This document shows, in pieces, positions 25,183 through 36,916 of a stretch of DNA of 64,000 nt. Position 1 is the stretch's first letter, and every line of letters starts with the position of its first letter. The notes under the pieces were generated by a model. The model was not told the origin of the DNA. It saw nothing but the letters and a program-made list of their open reading frames with translations, and made no database searches. The position numbers were made by a program, and so were the translations under genes. Location: the NCBI GenBank assembly GCA_033030425.1, contig JAUFSD010000008.1:1054001-1118000 (forward strand). Reading direction: 5' to 3'. This stretch comes from Verpa conica (taxonomy: Eukaryota > Ascomycota > Pezizomycetes > Pezizales > Morchellaceae).

Positions 25183-27923
25183 ATGTTTATGCTTAGGAAT
25201 GTGGGAAAACTCATATTTGGCGACTCGACTAAGCAGGACATAATCCAGCTTGATCAAGGACAGCTATATATCGTCCGCCCAAACTCTGTCAAGGGTTACA
25301 GTGAATGCATGTGAGTTTCGATTGTGAAACAGGTTCCCTAATTATCCACAGTTCCTGATTACTCTCTAAAATTTAGATTCAAAGATGCAGCTGCTACTAT
25401 CCGTAGGACCTCAACTGAATTTCACTATCAGCTGGTGATTCAGCGTGCCTACGAAGAGGGAGAGGAGCAGCTTGTTGATGACGCTGAAGATGCGGAGGAT
25501 GCAAAGGATGAAAAGACGTTTTTGCTTGACGAGAGCTTGCATTTGCGTTCTACCTTCCGAGATGGTCAAGCAGTTTTTGCTTGGAGGGACCTCAGTGGGG
25601 TTAGTAGTGATTCTTAAGTTTCCTCGATATGTTTGGTGACTCACTTGCCACAGGATCCCGGTGACTTGTACGAATTCCTCTGTGACCCTACCGTGCAACC
25701 TAGTTCTATCTCTACCTTCGAACTTGTTACCATCCAGTGTCAATTTGAGAGAAAGTACCGAAGGAGCCATGAAACCGCTACAGAGCAGGAATTAAACCAG
25801 TTTTCCTTCTCGTAATCCACCCGCCATATTCTTTATTCTACATCTCTTGATTTAAATTTCTAACAAAGGGGCTAGTAGTTATTCGATTCCCTCTGCTTCT
25901 CTGGTATCTGGTTCACCTACAAATACGGCATCCAACTCCGCATTCTCCTCTCCAAAAGCCAGAGACATATCACCTGCAAGCAAAGCTATGCCTCCTCCAG
26001 CCAAGACTCCAGCGACCACTACGAGAAAGACGAGGGGTCAGAAGAAAGAAGAGCCTCATATTGAAACTACTATTGCACCAGAGGCCGCAGTTGCTCCGGA
26101 AGTGGGAGAAATTCTGTCCTCAGAAAGTGCAGAGCTTCATTTATTTGATGTAGCAAGTGGCGCATTCATGTTGCAGGATCCTGAAGTTATGACAACAGTC
26201 ACTGAAGTCGGGCCATGGCAGTGTATGTTTTATCCTTCTTCATTTGGTGGGCTATAAGCACTAATGCTCTGCTTATGTAGATTGGCTACAGATCGAGGGT
26301 CAGAATAGGACCTGGTTAGGCCAACCTGTGATTGCCGATATTAACCCCGTTTTCAACTTCGAATACCTCTCTTTTATCTTTAACCACTATGCTGCTGACG
26401 GCTCAGCCTATTCATGGCTTCTGCGCTTCAAAGATATGGAGACCGAAGAACGTTTCCAAGAAGGTCTTATGCGTGCTTTGTGGGAACAATTGAATGAACA
26501 GAAATGGATTAAGGCCAAAGAAAAGGACCGAGAATACGTTTGCGATGCCTTCAAAGATATTACTATGGAGGATGCACCAGGTACTGAAGAGGAGGAGGAA
26601 CAGTTTGAAGAAGCAGAAGAGGATATGGGTAATCGCAGTGAAGAGTATGACAGTGATGAAGAAGAAGATGATACGCATATCAAGGGAGAGTCAGGTGATG
26701 GAAATGAGAACAGTCAATTAGCTGTCGGGTATAAACATGACAGAAGTTTCGTCGTCAGAGGGAGTAAAATTGGTGTGTTTAAGCACACATCTAATAACGA
26801 CTTAGAGTTTGCTACAAGTATTAGCAAGGTCCAGACGCCAAAGGGGCATTTATTTGAACCGAAAAAGGTTTGTAGTTTTCACTACCCTTGACTTATCGAC
26901 TAGCTTTACTGATTTACGGGATAGGTGATGTTACACGGAGAAGATACAAGTATGATTATGCAGGATACAAACAACCCAAATAGCGTTTACAGGATGGATT
27001 TGGAGTACGGCAAGGTTGTTGATGAATGGAAAGTTCACGATGATATTCCTATCAATATTTTTGCTCCAGAAAACGTACGTTATTTCAGCAGTCCAGAAAA
27101 AAATTAAAGTAAATGAACTAAAAAAAGATAGAAATTTGCGCAAATGTCCAACGAGCAAACTTTCCTGGGGCTTTCTCACAATGCTCTCTACCGGGTTGAC
27201 CCCCGCCTATCCGGGAATAAACTCGTTGAGTCAGAGCTTAAACAATATGCTACAAAGAATGACTTCTCCGCTGCAGCCACTACAGAAAAGGGCTATATTG
27301 CCGTCGCTTCAAGCAAAGGTGATATCCGCATGTTTGACCGCCTAGGTATCAACGCCAAGACGCATATTCCTGCTCTTGGTGAAGCAATCATTGGTCTTGA
27401 CGTCTCGGCAGATGGCCGGTGGGTTCTAGCGACATGCAGAACATACCTCCTTCTTATTGACGCTCTCCAACATGATGGGAAGAATGAGGGCAAACTCGGG
27501 TTTGAAAAGGCTTTTGCCAAGGACTCAAAACCCCGCCCACGTAGATTGGGTCTTAATCCCCAGCATGTGGCACAAATGCAAGCAGAGACGAAAAAACCTC
27601 TCTCATTCACAGCAGCGAAGTTCAATACGGGTTTGAACGAGTCAGAAACGGCAATTATCACATCGACCGGGCAGTTCATGGTCACGTGGAACCTCCGGAG
27701 AGTAGTTGCCGGAAAGAAGGACCCATACACAATCAAAAGGTATGCTGAGGAGGTTAAGGCGGACAATTTTAGGTTTGGAAGCGATAAGAATGTTATTGTG
27801 GCGTTGCCAAATGAGGTGAATATGGTTGGGAGACAAACGTTTAGGAGGCCTACAAGGGAGAGTATTGCGACCCCCGTTAGGCAATTAAGAGGTCGACAAA
27901 GTATTGTCGATAGCCCTTATTGA
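25183..27923 (+). CDS. VID27: Vid27 family protein
   Basis: Cytoplasmic protein linked in yeast to vacuole import and degradation of fructose-1,6-bisphosphatase; molecular function not known. Exons: 25183-25310, 25377-25599, 25654-25811, 25876-26222, 26281-26867, 26925-27074 and 27132-27923, giving 794 residues (yeast about 780). The N-terminal part has MLRNVGKLIFGDSTKQDI and LYEFLCDPTVQPSS. The middle is acidic, with Glu/Asp runs around residues 385-420. The C-terminal half is a beta-propeller-like block with VMLHGEDTSMIMQDTNN, DIRMFDRLGINAKTHIPALG and FMVTWNLRRVVAGKKDPY, diagnostic for Vid27. One acceptor follows a CTAAC branch point by 11 nt and was chosen because the upstream AG gives a stop. 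Identification is secure. Confidence 0.95.
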
Positions 27924-29696
27924 CTGAAAAATTCTTATGAAGAGAGTAGGCAGTGAGTTGTGAGTAAGTTTGGTAGGAATATTTTTTGTTTGTGGGATTA
28001 TGGGAAGAGGTAGTTATTGTTTTACAGGGGTCTTTCGTTTTCGTTTGTCGGGATTTTTTCCCCCGCTTTATTTTTCCCCGTTAAGCTCTTCATTGTGGAG
28101 CGGTTACGGCCGACTGTTATTTACTGTGTTAAGTGGATGTCGTATTTGCATATCATGTACTAGCTTTCATATAGGAGAGAGGGGGGGGGGGGGCACAAAG
28201 TGGAATGGAAGCAAAGCGGATGTGAATATTGTGGGTCTAAGAAATCAGGTTTTTGAGAAAGGGGTAATTAGCTTGAGTGATCAATGCATGGCTCTACATT
28301 ACCCCGTAGAAACTTAATATATGGATACTTTACTACATCTTGCCAACCACATTACGCTAGGCAGCCTAAAAATATTTTTTTCCAAGTTTAATTCTGATAA
28401 AAACACAAGCCCCAGGGCTTGGAGTGTTATGGCTCTAAGTACTTGGAATGATATTCGTAGTGTTAGTACTTTGGCAGCGCTACTAATCTCAGCACTAGTC
28501 TTACTACACCTTTGGTTTGGGGGGTAAGTTCTCTACTAGTATATAGGGTGGGCACTTACCTGAGAAGGAAGGTAGGATTTAGGAATCACCAATTCATAAT
28601 CAAGCATACTGAGTGATCGACTATGAGCTAGATTATCCCTTCGATTTCGCCTCCAAGGCCCCTAGGCCGATCTCTTATATATCTTATACAATCAAAGAAC
28701 AATTCATGAGTAGAGGTTACTAACTACAGTGATCAGCTCATACTTTCGTATAGGCTCATTCTCTAAGTTCCTCTGTATGATGTATTTATAGATTTCTCTT
28801 GGTTACTGAAATTCTCCTTGTATTTGTCATTAGCACTAGAGTTTATTTTTCGTTAGACATTCGCCACCCCTATCATCTTTCGGCGAGTTGGTGCTGAGAT
28901 CCAGCTCATACTCGGTATTAAAGCTAATGATTTTAGGATTATAACCTATTAATTAACACATAAACAGATACTAATACTCTTAGAGAAAATATCACTGGTA
29001 TCCTATGCCTAGCCGTATAAAATTTCATGTGGTATTAGTAATATTTGGTATCAAATAGTGTTTCAAAAAACACATATACGCCATAGATTTCTGTTTTACT
29101 CATGCTCGTATATAATTATCACAAGGAGTAAATATAAGTATCTAGAATATTGCCAAGTAATATAGCTACATGTAGGTGAAAGCTAACACTAGTGAAGACC
29201 GAATACCAGTTTATTATTCACTCTTCTTTAGGCTATTTCTATGCAAGTAAGTTCCTTATAGCAATCAAAAGCCAAAAATTGTAGGGGTAGTACTGAACGG
29301 GTTGTCTAGAGAGAGGGGTTCACTCTCTGCCTTATATACTATTTTTTCGAGTTAGAATTAATGCTAATAATGATAAGGAGATGAGAATCTATGAATAAAT
29401 GGGCAGCGGTTATACTATTTTCTTGCTTTGCTAACTTCAAGTTAGAGTTATCATATTAGCAAACTATGTTAGCTGGAGCTGTAAGCCCCCAAGAAGTCTA
29501 GGTAAGTCGAATTTCTAGGTATATTGATTCAATCACCTTCAACTAGTTTTATTAAGGTTGATGTATGATGTGGAAGAACTAGGGAGTAATTTTGTTAACC
29601 CTAGTTGTTTCGCCTAGCCACTAGGCTGGAACTGCTGATCACAAGTGATCCTATGTTAGTAAACCGCACAAAATCAAGTCTTGGCAATTAGGAGTA
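27924..29696. other. Intergenic, 3' of VID27
   Basis: AT-rich with many stops in all frames. A run of thirteen G lies at 28181-28193. ORFs at 27970-28317 and 28321-28527 (+) are motif-free. No element boundary was found before the foldback at 29697. Confidence 0.5.
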
Positions 29697-29805
29697 GTAC
29701 TAGGGGTAGGGGTGTGAAGATGGGACAGCAGAGATCTCCACTCGATGGGGTCACCATAGAAAAATTGTGAGACCCGTTCCATCTTCACCCCCCTACCCCT
29801 AGTAC
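29697..29805. mobile_element. Short foldback element, 30-bp inverted arms
   Basis: Arms 29697-29726 and 29776-29805 are inverted copies over 30 bases with two mismatches, starting GTACTAGGGGTAGGGG. The spacer is 49 bases. A TA lies one base inside each end. Total 109 bp, no ORF. It could be a tiny MITE or a cruciform-forming foldback; no second copy was seen. Confidence 0.6.
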
Positions 29806-30200
29806 ATACTATCTGCACAGTAGTTTGGGGCTCAATGTAGTTACGCCATATATTTGGTTAATTAAGCCCTAGGACGGGGCAGCTAGGTTTATACTGCCTA
29901 GGATAGTACATGTAGCCCCCTCCCCCGAACTATATAGTGTTACAGCACCACTTATCTTTTATCATGTGAAGGGTAATCCTAGAGGCTGCGGAATTGCGGG
30001 ACATAAACTTGCTATATGACGCGAGCGCTCGTGCCAAGATTAACGTTGCGGCTCCATGTCAACCCCTGTCGGTCGTTGTTCAACTCTTACATTCCCAGTG
30101 GTTTCTTCATGACAACAAACCAGAACGTTCCTGCTTTGGCATAATTCCTTTTCAACTGAAATCCTTCTCATTGCTTGTCTTATACTTCCTATAAATCGAA

Positions 30201-32726
30201 ATGTCTCCGAAAAAAAGGAAGAACAGCAAGCCCCCCTCATCCGAGCCAACAGCACCGCCGCTGTCACCTCCTGAGCACTCTGAACCGCACAAGATCTTAC
30301 CAGCAATAGTCGGGGGTGCAACCAAGCGAGCTAAAAAGCGGTCCTATACATTAGTTTTTATCATTGGAAGTCTAGTTGGCCTGTTCCTGGCTATATTCTT
30401 TGCAAAGAATCAAGATATAGTAATAGGGGATTTCCAGCTAGGGGCGTTGGTTGATGTCATTCCTGCTGGTATACTGAAGGAGGCTACAGATATCTCGGTA
30501 TGCCAATCTGGCAACATGAGCTGTGATTCTCTTCCGATAATACTAACGAATGCGCTCGGAGGGCAGCAAAGGGAGAAAGATGTAGTGGGTGCAGATGCAT
30601 TTTCTGTTGGGTTAACATTGAAGGCCGAAGGCTTGGAGGCTAATCACCCAGTCATTATGGTATATTGACCCTTGCGAGGCCCAAAAAGCCACCATATATT
30701 AATTAATTCCGGGTGATAGATTCCGGGTGTCATCTCCACAGGGTATACGGAATAGCCCACGATCTCAAATGCTTATCGTCCGACTGACACTACGGTTGAC
30801 GAAAATTATAGACTGGAGAGCTGGGGAACAGGAGAGAAGAGCCGACCATACTTTCGAAAACGGCTGTGGGGCTCCTGGAGCATGCTGAGGGCTATGGTTA
30901 CCGATAGAGCTACCTGGAAGGTGGGTTGCATTGTAAGGATATACCTGAGCTATAGCTTATTTGTTTTAGCAACATGTAATGCTGGATAAAGTCACTGGCT
31001 TGGACCCACCCGGGATTAAACTACGGGCCGCGCAAGGATTCGATGCCACCGACTTTTTTGTTACTGGGTATATCACTGCTGCAATACATATAACGGATTG
31101 GGTTGTGTAGGAAGTTCTAACAATAAGCATAGATATTGGATCTGGAACAAGATAGTAGAAAATTTGGCGAGCATAGGCTACGATCCCACAACTGCTTATA
31201 CTGCATCTTATGACTGGCGGCTAGCGTACCCAGATCTTGAAAAAAGAGATCAATATTTTTCGCGGCTAAAGACTTATATTGAAACGTCAAACAGGCTCTC
31301 AGGTAAAAAGGCTGTATTGGTCGCACACAGTATGGGTTCACAGGTGGTTCACTATTTTTTCAAGTGGGTTGAGGCCGAGGGGTGCGGTAATGGTGGTAAT
31401 CGCTGGGTGGAGGATAACATTGATTCATTCATAAATGTATCACTTTTGGGGCTCTGGATTGTTGGGTGACCATAACACTAATTAATTATGACAGATAAGC
31501 GGTTGCATGCTAGGAGCCGTCAAGGGCGTCCCAGCTGTCCTTTCAGGAGAAATGAAAGACACAGCTCAGCTAAACCGACTCGCCGTCTTCGGTCTCGAAA
31601 AGTTCTTCAGTCGTGAAGACCGTGCTGAAATCTTACGGGCTATGCCTGGAATATCAAGCATGCTCCCTAAAGGCGGTGATGCGGTTTGGGGAAACCTCAC
31701 ATGGGCCCCCGATGACGAACCGAACCAGAATGTTAGCTATGGTTCATTCATCAAGTTCACCGAGGGGAACTCGACGCGTGGTCATACACGCCAGAACTTC
31801 ACGGTGGCTGAGGGTTTGGATTATTTGCTAAAGAACTCTGATGATTGGTTCCGGAACCAAGTGTTGAGGAGCTATTCCCATGGGATTGCCCATACGAGGA
31901 AGGAGGTTGAGGCTAATGAGAAGATTCCATCAAAATGGGTAAATCCGTTGGAATCAAGACTACCGTATGCGCCAAGTATGAAGATTTATTGTTTTTATGG
32001 TATTGGAAAAGAAACAGAAAGAAGGTATATCTTCTCATCCCATTTCCGCTTTTAGGATGACTTTTCTTACCTTTGCTTTTAGCTATTATTACCAAGCCGT
32101 GACAAGCCCATTCTCATCGCTAAATATCAGCATTGACACAAGCGTCAATGGGGATGGCAGTGTGAGTGATCAACTTATCTTCTTTCTTATCTCGTAAGTG
32201 TTGGGGTTACTGAAGGCTGTATAGGATCGTGGTGTCGTAACCGGGTTAGGTGATGGGACAGTATCATTACTGAGCGCGGGGTATATGTGTACAAAAGGTT
32301 GGAAAATGAAAAGATACAACCCTGCGGAAATTTCGGTCAAGACCTATGAGATGCAGCATCAGCCTGATATGTTCGATATCAGGTGAGTCTTTAACATTCT
32401 CTGTTTTTACTACTGGTATGCTCTTTTAAAATAGGGATAAGTACTGACAGTAAATATTTAAAGAGGAGGCCCGAATACAGGTGATCATGTTGGTAAGTAA
32501 TAAATATTCCTACTCCCGCCTTCATTATAGTCTCTTACATAGTCTGCTAGATATTCTCGGTCGTCAAAAGCTCAATGAGCTAATTCTTCGTGTTGCCGCT
32601 GGCCACGGTGGGGATATACCTGAGAACATCGAATCAAATATTCGAGAGATCTCTGAACGAGTGAAAATTACAGATGACGAAGAAGACTTTTTTGCTGCTT
32701 GGGGTGTTCCAGGATTTTCCGGTTAA
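30201..32726 (+). CDS. LRO1: Phospholipid:diacylglycerol acyltransferase
   Basis: Transfers an acyl chain from a phospholipid to diacylglycerol to form triacylglycerol at the ER and lipid droplets. Exons: 30201-30659, 30720-30742, 30812-30920, 30970-31067, 31133-31436, 31495-32024, 32083-32161, 32225-32382, 32464-32492 and 32551-32726, giving 654 residues. A cytosolic basic N terminus precedes one membrane anchor (residues about 50-67, TLVFIIGSLVGLFLAIFFA). The LCAT-like domain shows PGVISTGLESWG, RKRLWGSWSMLRAM, GFDATDFFVTGYWIWNK, the nucleophile elbow VAHSMGSQV and the histidine segment GGPNTGDHVDILG. Two micro-exons (23 and 29 nt) carry PGVIST and part of the histidine segment. Read unspliced the gene looks broken; spliced, it is intact. 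Confidence 0.95.
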
Positions 32727-33160
32727 ATACTAAATACTTCATATACTTTAAGGTGATGGGGAGGGTTTTTGTTATTTTTCTGAAAGCATCAGAATTAATG
32801 GGATGGATTTGGAGTTTGGCTTCTCTTTCTAATTGTACTGGATTGTATTTGAGTATTGTTGCGTTTGTCAATAAAGGTAGAATGGGGGAGAATCGTGAAT
32901 GTCCTTTACGTATATGATTTGCCTAGCAGAGACGCCCTAAAGATTAAGTGCTAGTCTCTATATCGAGCTTAGTTATACCGCTTTTGTACGTAACCTAGAT
33001 ATTACCGAAGGATGTTAGTAGACGTCTAAATAACTAGCCCTATTACTATGTACTACCTATCCATAGTATGAATCTCTTGAAGGGTTCGTATTTTTGCAAT
33101 AACAAAATATCCCCTTTCTTAGTTTTATAATCTTAGTAATTTATCTTACTTAAATTAATA
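32727..33160. other. Intergenic, 3' of LRO1
   Basis: AT-rich spacer. The ORF at 32699-32917 (+) only overlaps the end of LRO1 in another frame. Nothing else is supported before the element B copy. Confidence 0.5.
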
Positions 33161-33451
33161 GTACAAAAAACCATAAGTGCAACTATTTTAGGTACATACA
33201 ATCAATACTTAATATAACTCAACCACAGCACAGACTCCATGATTGTGTAAAGATAAAATCCCCCCCCTGCTAGAATGGAGTAAGGTGCTTGCTAAGAATC
33301 AGTTTATGAATATTGGGCATTTTGTGTTTTCTTTGGAAGCTTGGTTGTGACTTTTACATTACTATGGAGGTAATTTGTGTTGAGGTATTGCGTTGCAATG
33401 ACGCTGTACACATGGTTTAGGGGTGTCGGTTATTTTTGTCCCCTCACAATA
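33161..33451. mobile_element. MITE-like element B, 5'-truncated copy
   Basis: 291 bp nearly identical to 18839-19128, differing by a few substitutions and one extra C in a C run. The right terminus TCACAATA is intact, but the first 42 bases including the whole left inverted repeat are missing; the sequence begins at GTACAAAAAACC. Same orientation as the first copy, again between two convergent genes (LRO1 and NAA30). Confidence 0.88.
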
Positions 33452-33958
33452 CTAAATAGTCACAGCTTTCCACAAAGGCAGGGGCTTTTTTCTAGCAACC
33501 CAGTCAACCCTATATGCCCGTGATGTTGTGTTGATTATAAAAGTGGTAGTCATAAGCCCTTTTACCTATATCCGTATTTTAGAAAACACAAATGCGCGTC
33601 CCTAGTTGCTATACCTAAAATATTATATTTTTTTGGACATAAAAGAGAAAGATAATCTTACACTTTTTGTAGCTTAAACTTCAGCCCAGGGCATAGCAAA
33701 ACTTTATTACTCTATCTAGCGGGGAGATTTTGCGGTGTAATAAGTTTGGTACATCGACTATTTCACCATTTTATCGGGGCTGACAAACTTTTGATTTATT
33801 TGTATCACTTAACTCCCAAGTCCCTTCACATAGTGCTTTTCTCCTATAATGCACATTTCTAAAAGTGATTATTCTCTTTCTTTGACTCAACCCTGGGATT
33901 TTAACTTGTATGATAACTAGGATATATATTAATACTACTACCTACCTCATAATTATGT
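33452..33958. other. Intergenic, 3' of NAA30
   Basis: AT-rich 0.5 kb between the truncated element and the NAA30 stop codon. No ORF or repeat stands out. Confidence 0.5.
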
Positions 33959-34827
33959 CTAATTATCATGACTGTGACCATGCTCATGGTCGTGGCCCCC
34001 GCACCCATGATCATGACCATGTCCACACTCACCCTCATCGTGACTGCAGTCGTGAATACCTTGACTCTTCAACGGCAGCAGCAAGCGGAAAGCCGAATTT
34101 CCGTTTAGATAGTACCTATGTAGCCGTTTACTACGTAAAAATCCGAGACGCTCGTAAAGTTTTATTGCGGCGGTATTGGTGATCTCGGTTTCTAGGGCTA
34201 CCTGTAGCTTGTTTGTTGGGGAAATAGTACAAGCTGGGGGTAGAGGAAGGGGTGGGGAATAGGAAATACATACTTCGTCTGCGTCACCAGTGATCATAGC
34301 ATCTATAGCCATTTGAACGAGCTTTGTTGCTAAAATAGGGAAATAATTAGACTGGAGGTTACAGTTATAGGTTAAGTGATGAGTAGATACCAATCCCTTG
34401 ACCCCGGTATTGCTCCTTGACTGCCAGCATCGCTATATAACCCCGCATTACCCCGCCACGGTGATCTTCAAGTTTTGAAACCACAACACCAATTATTTGC
34501 TCTCCGTCTAGAGCCTGAAAGAAAGAAAGAGGGGAAAAATAGTTAATAAAAATTTAATTTATAATCATGGTATATCAAACATACCATATAACACAGATTT
34601 CCCCATTGGTATAAAAAATACCTGTAGACATAGATGCTGTAGGGCTCAGAAAGATCGCTTGAGATTAATGACCGGATTGCTTCCAACTGCTTCGGTTCCT
34701 GTGCTGAGTCGTAACGAGCGTAGGTAATTTTTGTGGGTGTATGGACGGGAGCAGGGGTGCTCATCGCCCTTATATATGCAAGAAGATCAGTTATTTGCTG
34801 GACACTGGGCTGGCCTTGAGACGCCAT
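33959..34827 (-). CDS. NAA30: NatC catalytic subunit Naa30 (Mak3) with a His-rich tail
   Basis: GNAT acetyltransferase that acetylates N termini of the Met-Leu/Ile/Phe type, with Naa35 and Naa38, on the ribosome. Minus-strand exons: 34827-34585, 34514-34391, 34329-34274 and 34201-33959, giving 221 residues. Family signatures are LSEPYSIYVYRYFLYQWGNL, the acetyl-CoA loop EQYRGQGIATKLV (residues about 112-124), ALETEITNTAAIKLYERLGF and KRLHRYYLNGNSAFRLLLPL. Beyond the normal end, about 31 residues continue in frame in the last exon and contain ten His and three Cys in GHGHDHG- and HDHEHGHSHD-type patterns. This tail is not part of Mak3 as I know the family; it resembles nickel- or zinc-binding tails of metallochaperones. 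All junctions keep phase, so the tail is encoded unless an unseen splice removes it. Confidence 0.94.
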
Positions 34828-36016
34828 TAGAACTATGCTTAGTCTAAGAAAACTGCCGTCGTCGTGATGTTGGTTGTAAGTGTTTGTTACCCGGCGGATG
34901 GCTGGGTTGAGGTGATCACCAGCTGGCTTTGTTGTGTGAGTGACAAAACATGACTTGAAGCCAGTTCGTTATTTTTATTGGCCTTAACCTATAGTTCACC
35001 GGTTTATTATTAGTTCGGGTACATTTTATCTTATTACAAAAGTAAATCTACACTGTGATCTGGTGTGGTTTTGTAGTGGAGCTCGCCCGTTTCTTTGAGT
35101 AGGGCATTGGTGGGGTTATATATGTTCTGGCCCGTCCCCTGGTATGCAACAACATACAAGAACCTATAGCTATAAAGAAACACTCAGAACAAAGCCTCTA
35201 ACCCTCTACAAATACAATAAAGCATAATATAAAATCTTCAAAAATCTTCAAATATAATTCAAGATAGATTCATATTTTCTAGCTATTATTCCTATTCTTG
35301 TAAATGTATCTGTATTTTTAATTAAGCTCCCTTAAACCGTCGCACACAACTGTCTGAGACTGGTCTTTCAATGATAAACCCCAACCACAACACCTCTAGA
35401 TATTACAGAAATTATGCTAGAACATTTAGACTACATAACCTAAACCATTATCATTATAAATTCAATGGGTTATATAGCTAGTGGTTGGGTAGCAAGGCTG
35501 GAAAATTGGTGGTTGTGGCAAAGACCGGTCCCGCTCGGGACCGTTGACGGTCTAAGGGATAATTTGTTGGCTTGCCCATAGGTGTCCCTCCAACGGGTAG
35601 GGCGCCCACCAGACTGGCTCATTGAGGGGAAGCCCCCCTAAATAGGCATGTCTTCCCCAACGGGCCAGAACACATACATGTATTTATATTAAGTATTTAG
35701 GATTCGAAGGCATTAATGTAGTATAGATTTGTTTTTCTCACTGTGCATATTATTAATAGGGTTTTATCCAAGGAAGCCCAATAAGATAAAGCTAATCACC
35801 CTGGTATCACCAAATAGAGTGAGCTCATATATAATACTTTGTAGTTGTGGGTGTATTTCTCCCTTGGAGCTCGTGCTGCGGATTCTAAGTATTTGTTTAT
35901 ACTAAAAACTATCGTCATTGAAGTTGAATACGTCTTACCACTAGTAGAAAGCAGAATTCCTTATAAATCCTCAAACTAACTACACCACCACAGCCCTCAA
36001 CCCCGGATACCACCTT
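34828..36016. other. Intergenic, NAA30 upstream to SPC34 3' side
   Basis: AT-rich 1.2 kb without an ORF of note. A nested hairpin with GC-rich arms is at 35522-35553 and is listed separately. Confidence 0.5.
35522..35553. repeat. Nested hairpin, GC-rich
   Basis: Outer arms AGACCG and CGGTCT flank an inner perfect stem GGTCCCG / CGGGACC with a short loop. It stands out because the surrounding kilobase is AT-rich. Role unknown. Confidence 0.45.
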
Positions 36017-36916
36017 TTACTCATACCTCCTACTCGTCATCTGTTTATCTACACCCTTGATCCTTTGCTCAAGATCTGCCTTCCTTTTCTCTAGAATCCT
36101 AATCTCCTCTTCCTCCCGTCTAATCATTTCCTCGGTCACTTCTTCCTCTCCTGGCCTTAAATATGTAATCCCATCACCTTCATCATGCAGAACCTCATCC
36201 ATAATCTCGTCATCCATGCTTCGCCCATGTAGCAAGTCTAGCTCTAGCTTTTGAGCTTCTACAAGTGCTTCATAGTTTTCAAGTGACTCGGTGAGTTGTT
36301 CAAAGCGATTACGGGCCCTGGTTATTCGTTCCGCTGCACCAGGAATATGGCTGTATATCAAGTCAATATATGTGCTCTAAGTTATTTGTCTTATTTTAGA
36401 AGATGCGTGGGTGAGGGCAGCATAAAAACATGAGACCTACTATACACCTCCCAGCCGTTCTGCCCCCATCAGCAGCACCTCAACATCAACATCACCCGTT
36501 GCCGTTGGTACCCCGCCTACCCCCCTGCCGACACCGCCTGCACCCCCGCGCCGCAGCCTTTCAACCATATCTCCTCCAAGAACCGAGTATACTGCTGTGT
36601 TCCTCCTTGGTGCAATTGAAACCCGGCCCTTTTTACCATTGTCTGTCCCGGTAATCGCTGCAGTGGTTGTAGACGTAGTGGTAGAGGGGACTGTGAAGAG
36701 GGCGCGTTCGTGGGCATCAGTATCACGGATCAATGACACGATATCTGTGGAGCGAAGGAGAGCTGATCTCGAATATTAGTGGCAACGAAGGGAGGATGAG
36801 GAGGTATAGTGGGAGTAACCATTTGTGAAGATCTTGGGAGGCGCAAAGGGGAGTGATGATAGTGACTGTGAAGACAACGATATCTGCTCTAGATGGGGGT
36901 CTAGGAAAGAACTCAT
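36017..36916 (-). CDS. SPC34: DASH/Dam1 complex subunit Spc34
   Basis: Component of the ring-forming Dam1/DASH complex that couples kinetochores to spindle microtubules. Minus-strand exons: 36916-36820, 36762-36441 and 36350-36017, giving 250 residues. The N terminus reads LPFAPPKIFTNALL followed by DIVSLIRDTDAHERALF, matching fungal Spc34. The middle contains APRRNTAVYSVLGGDMVERL and a Gly-rich linker, and GAERLGGVYHIPGAAERI leads into a coiled-coil C terminus rich in Glu, Lys and Arg. The second intron (donor GTAGGT, acceptor ATACAG) was chosen because it alone restores the conserved LxxVYxIPGAxERI block in phase. Aurora-B sites are known in the family; I did not assign any here. Confidence 0.9.

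Noticed and set aside
30660..31500. LRO1 as a pseudogene with stops
   Set aside because: The stops fall in introns; all ten exons join in phase and restore the conserved PDAT motifs.
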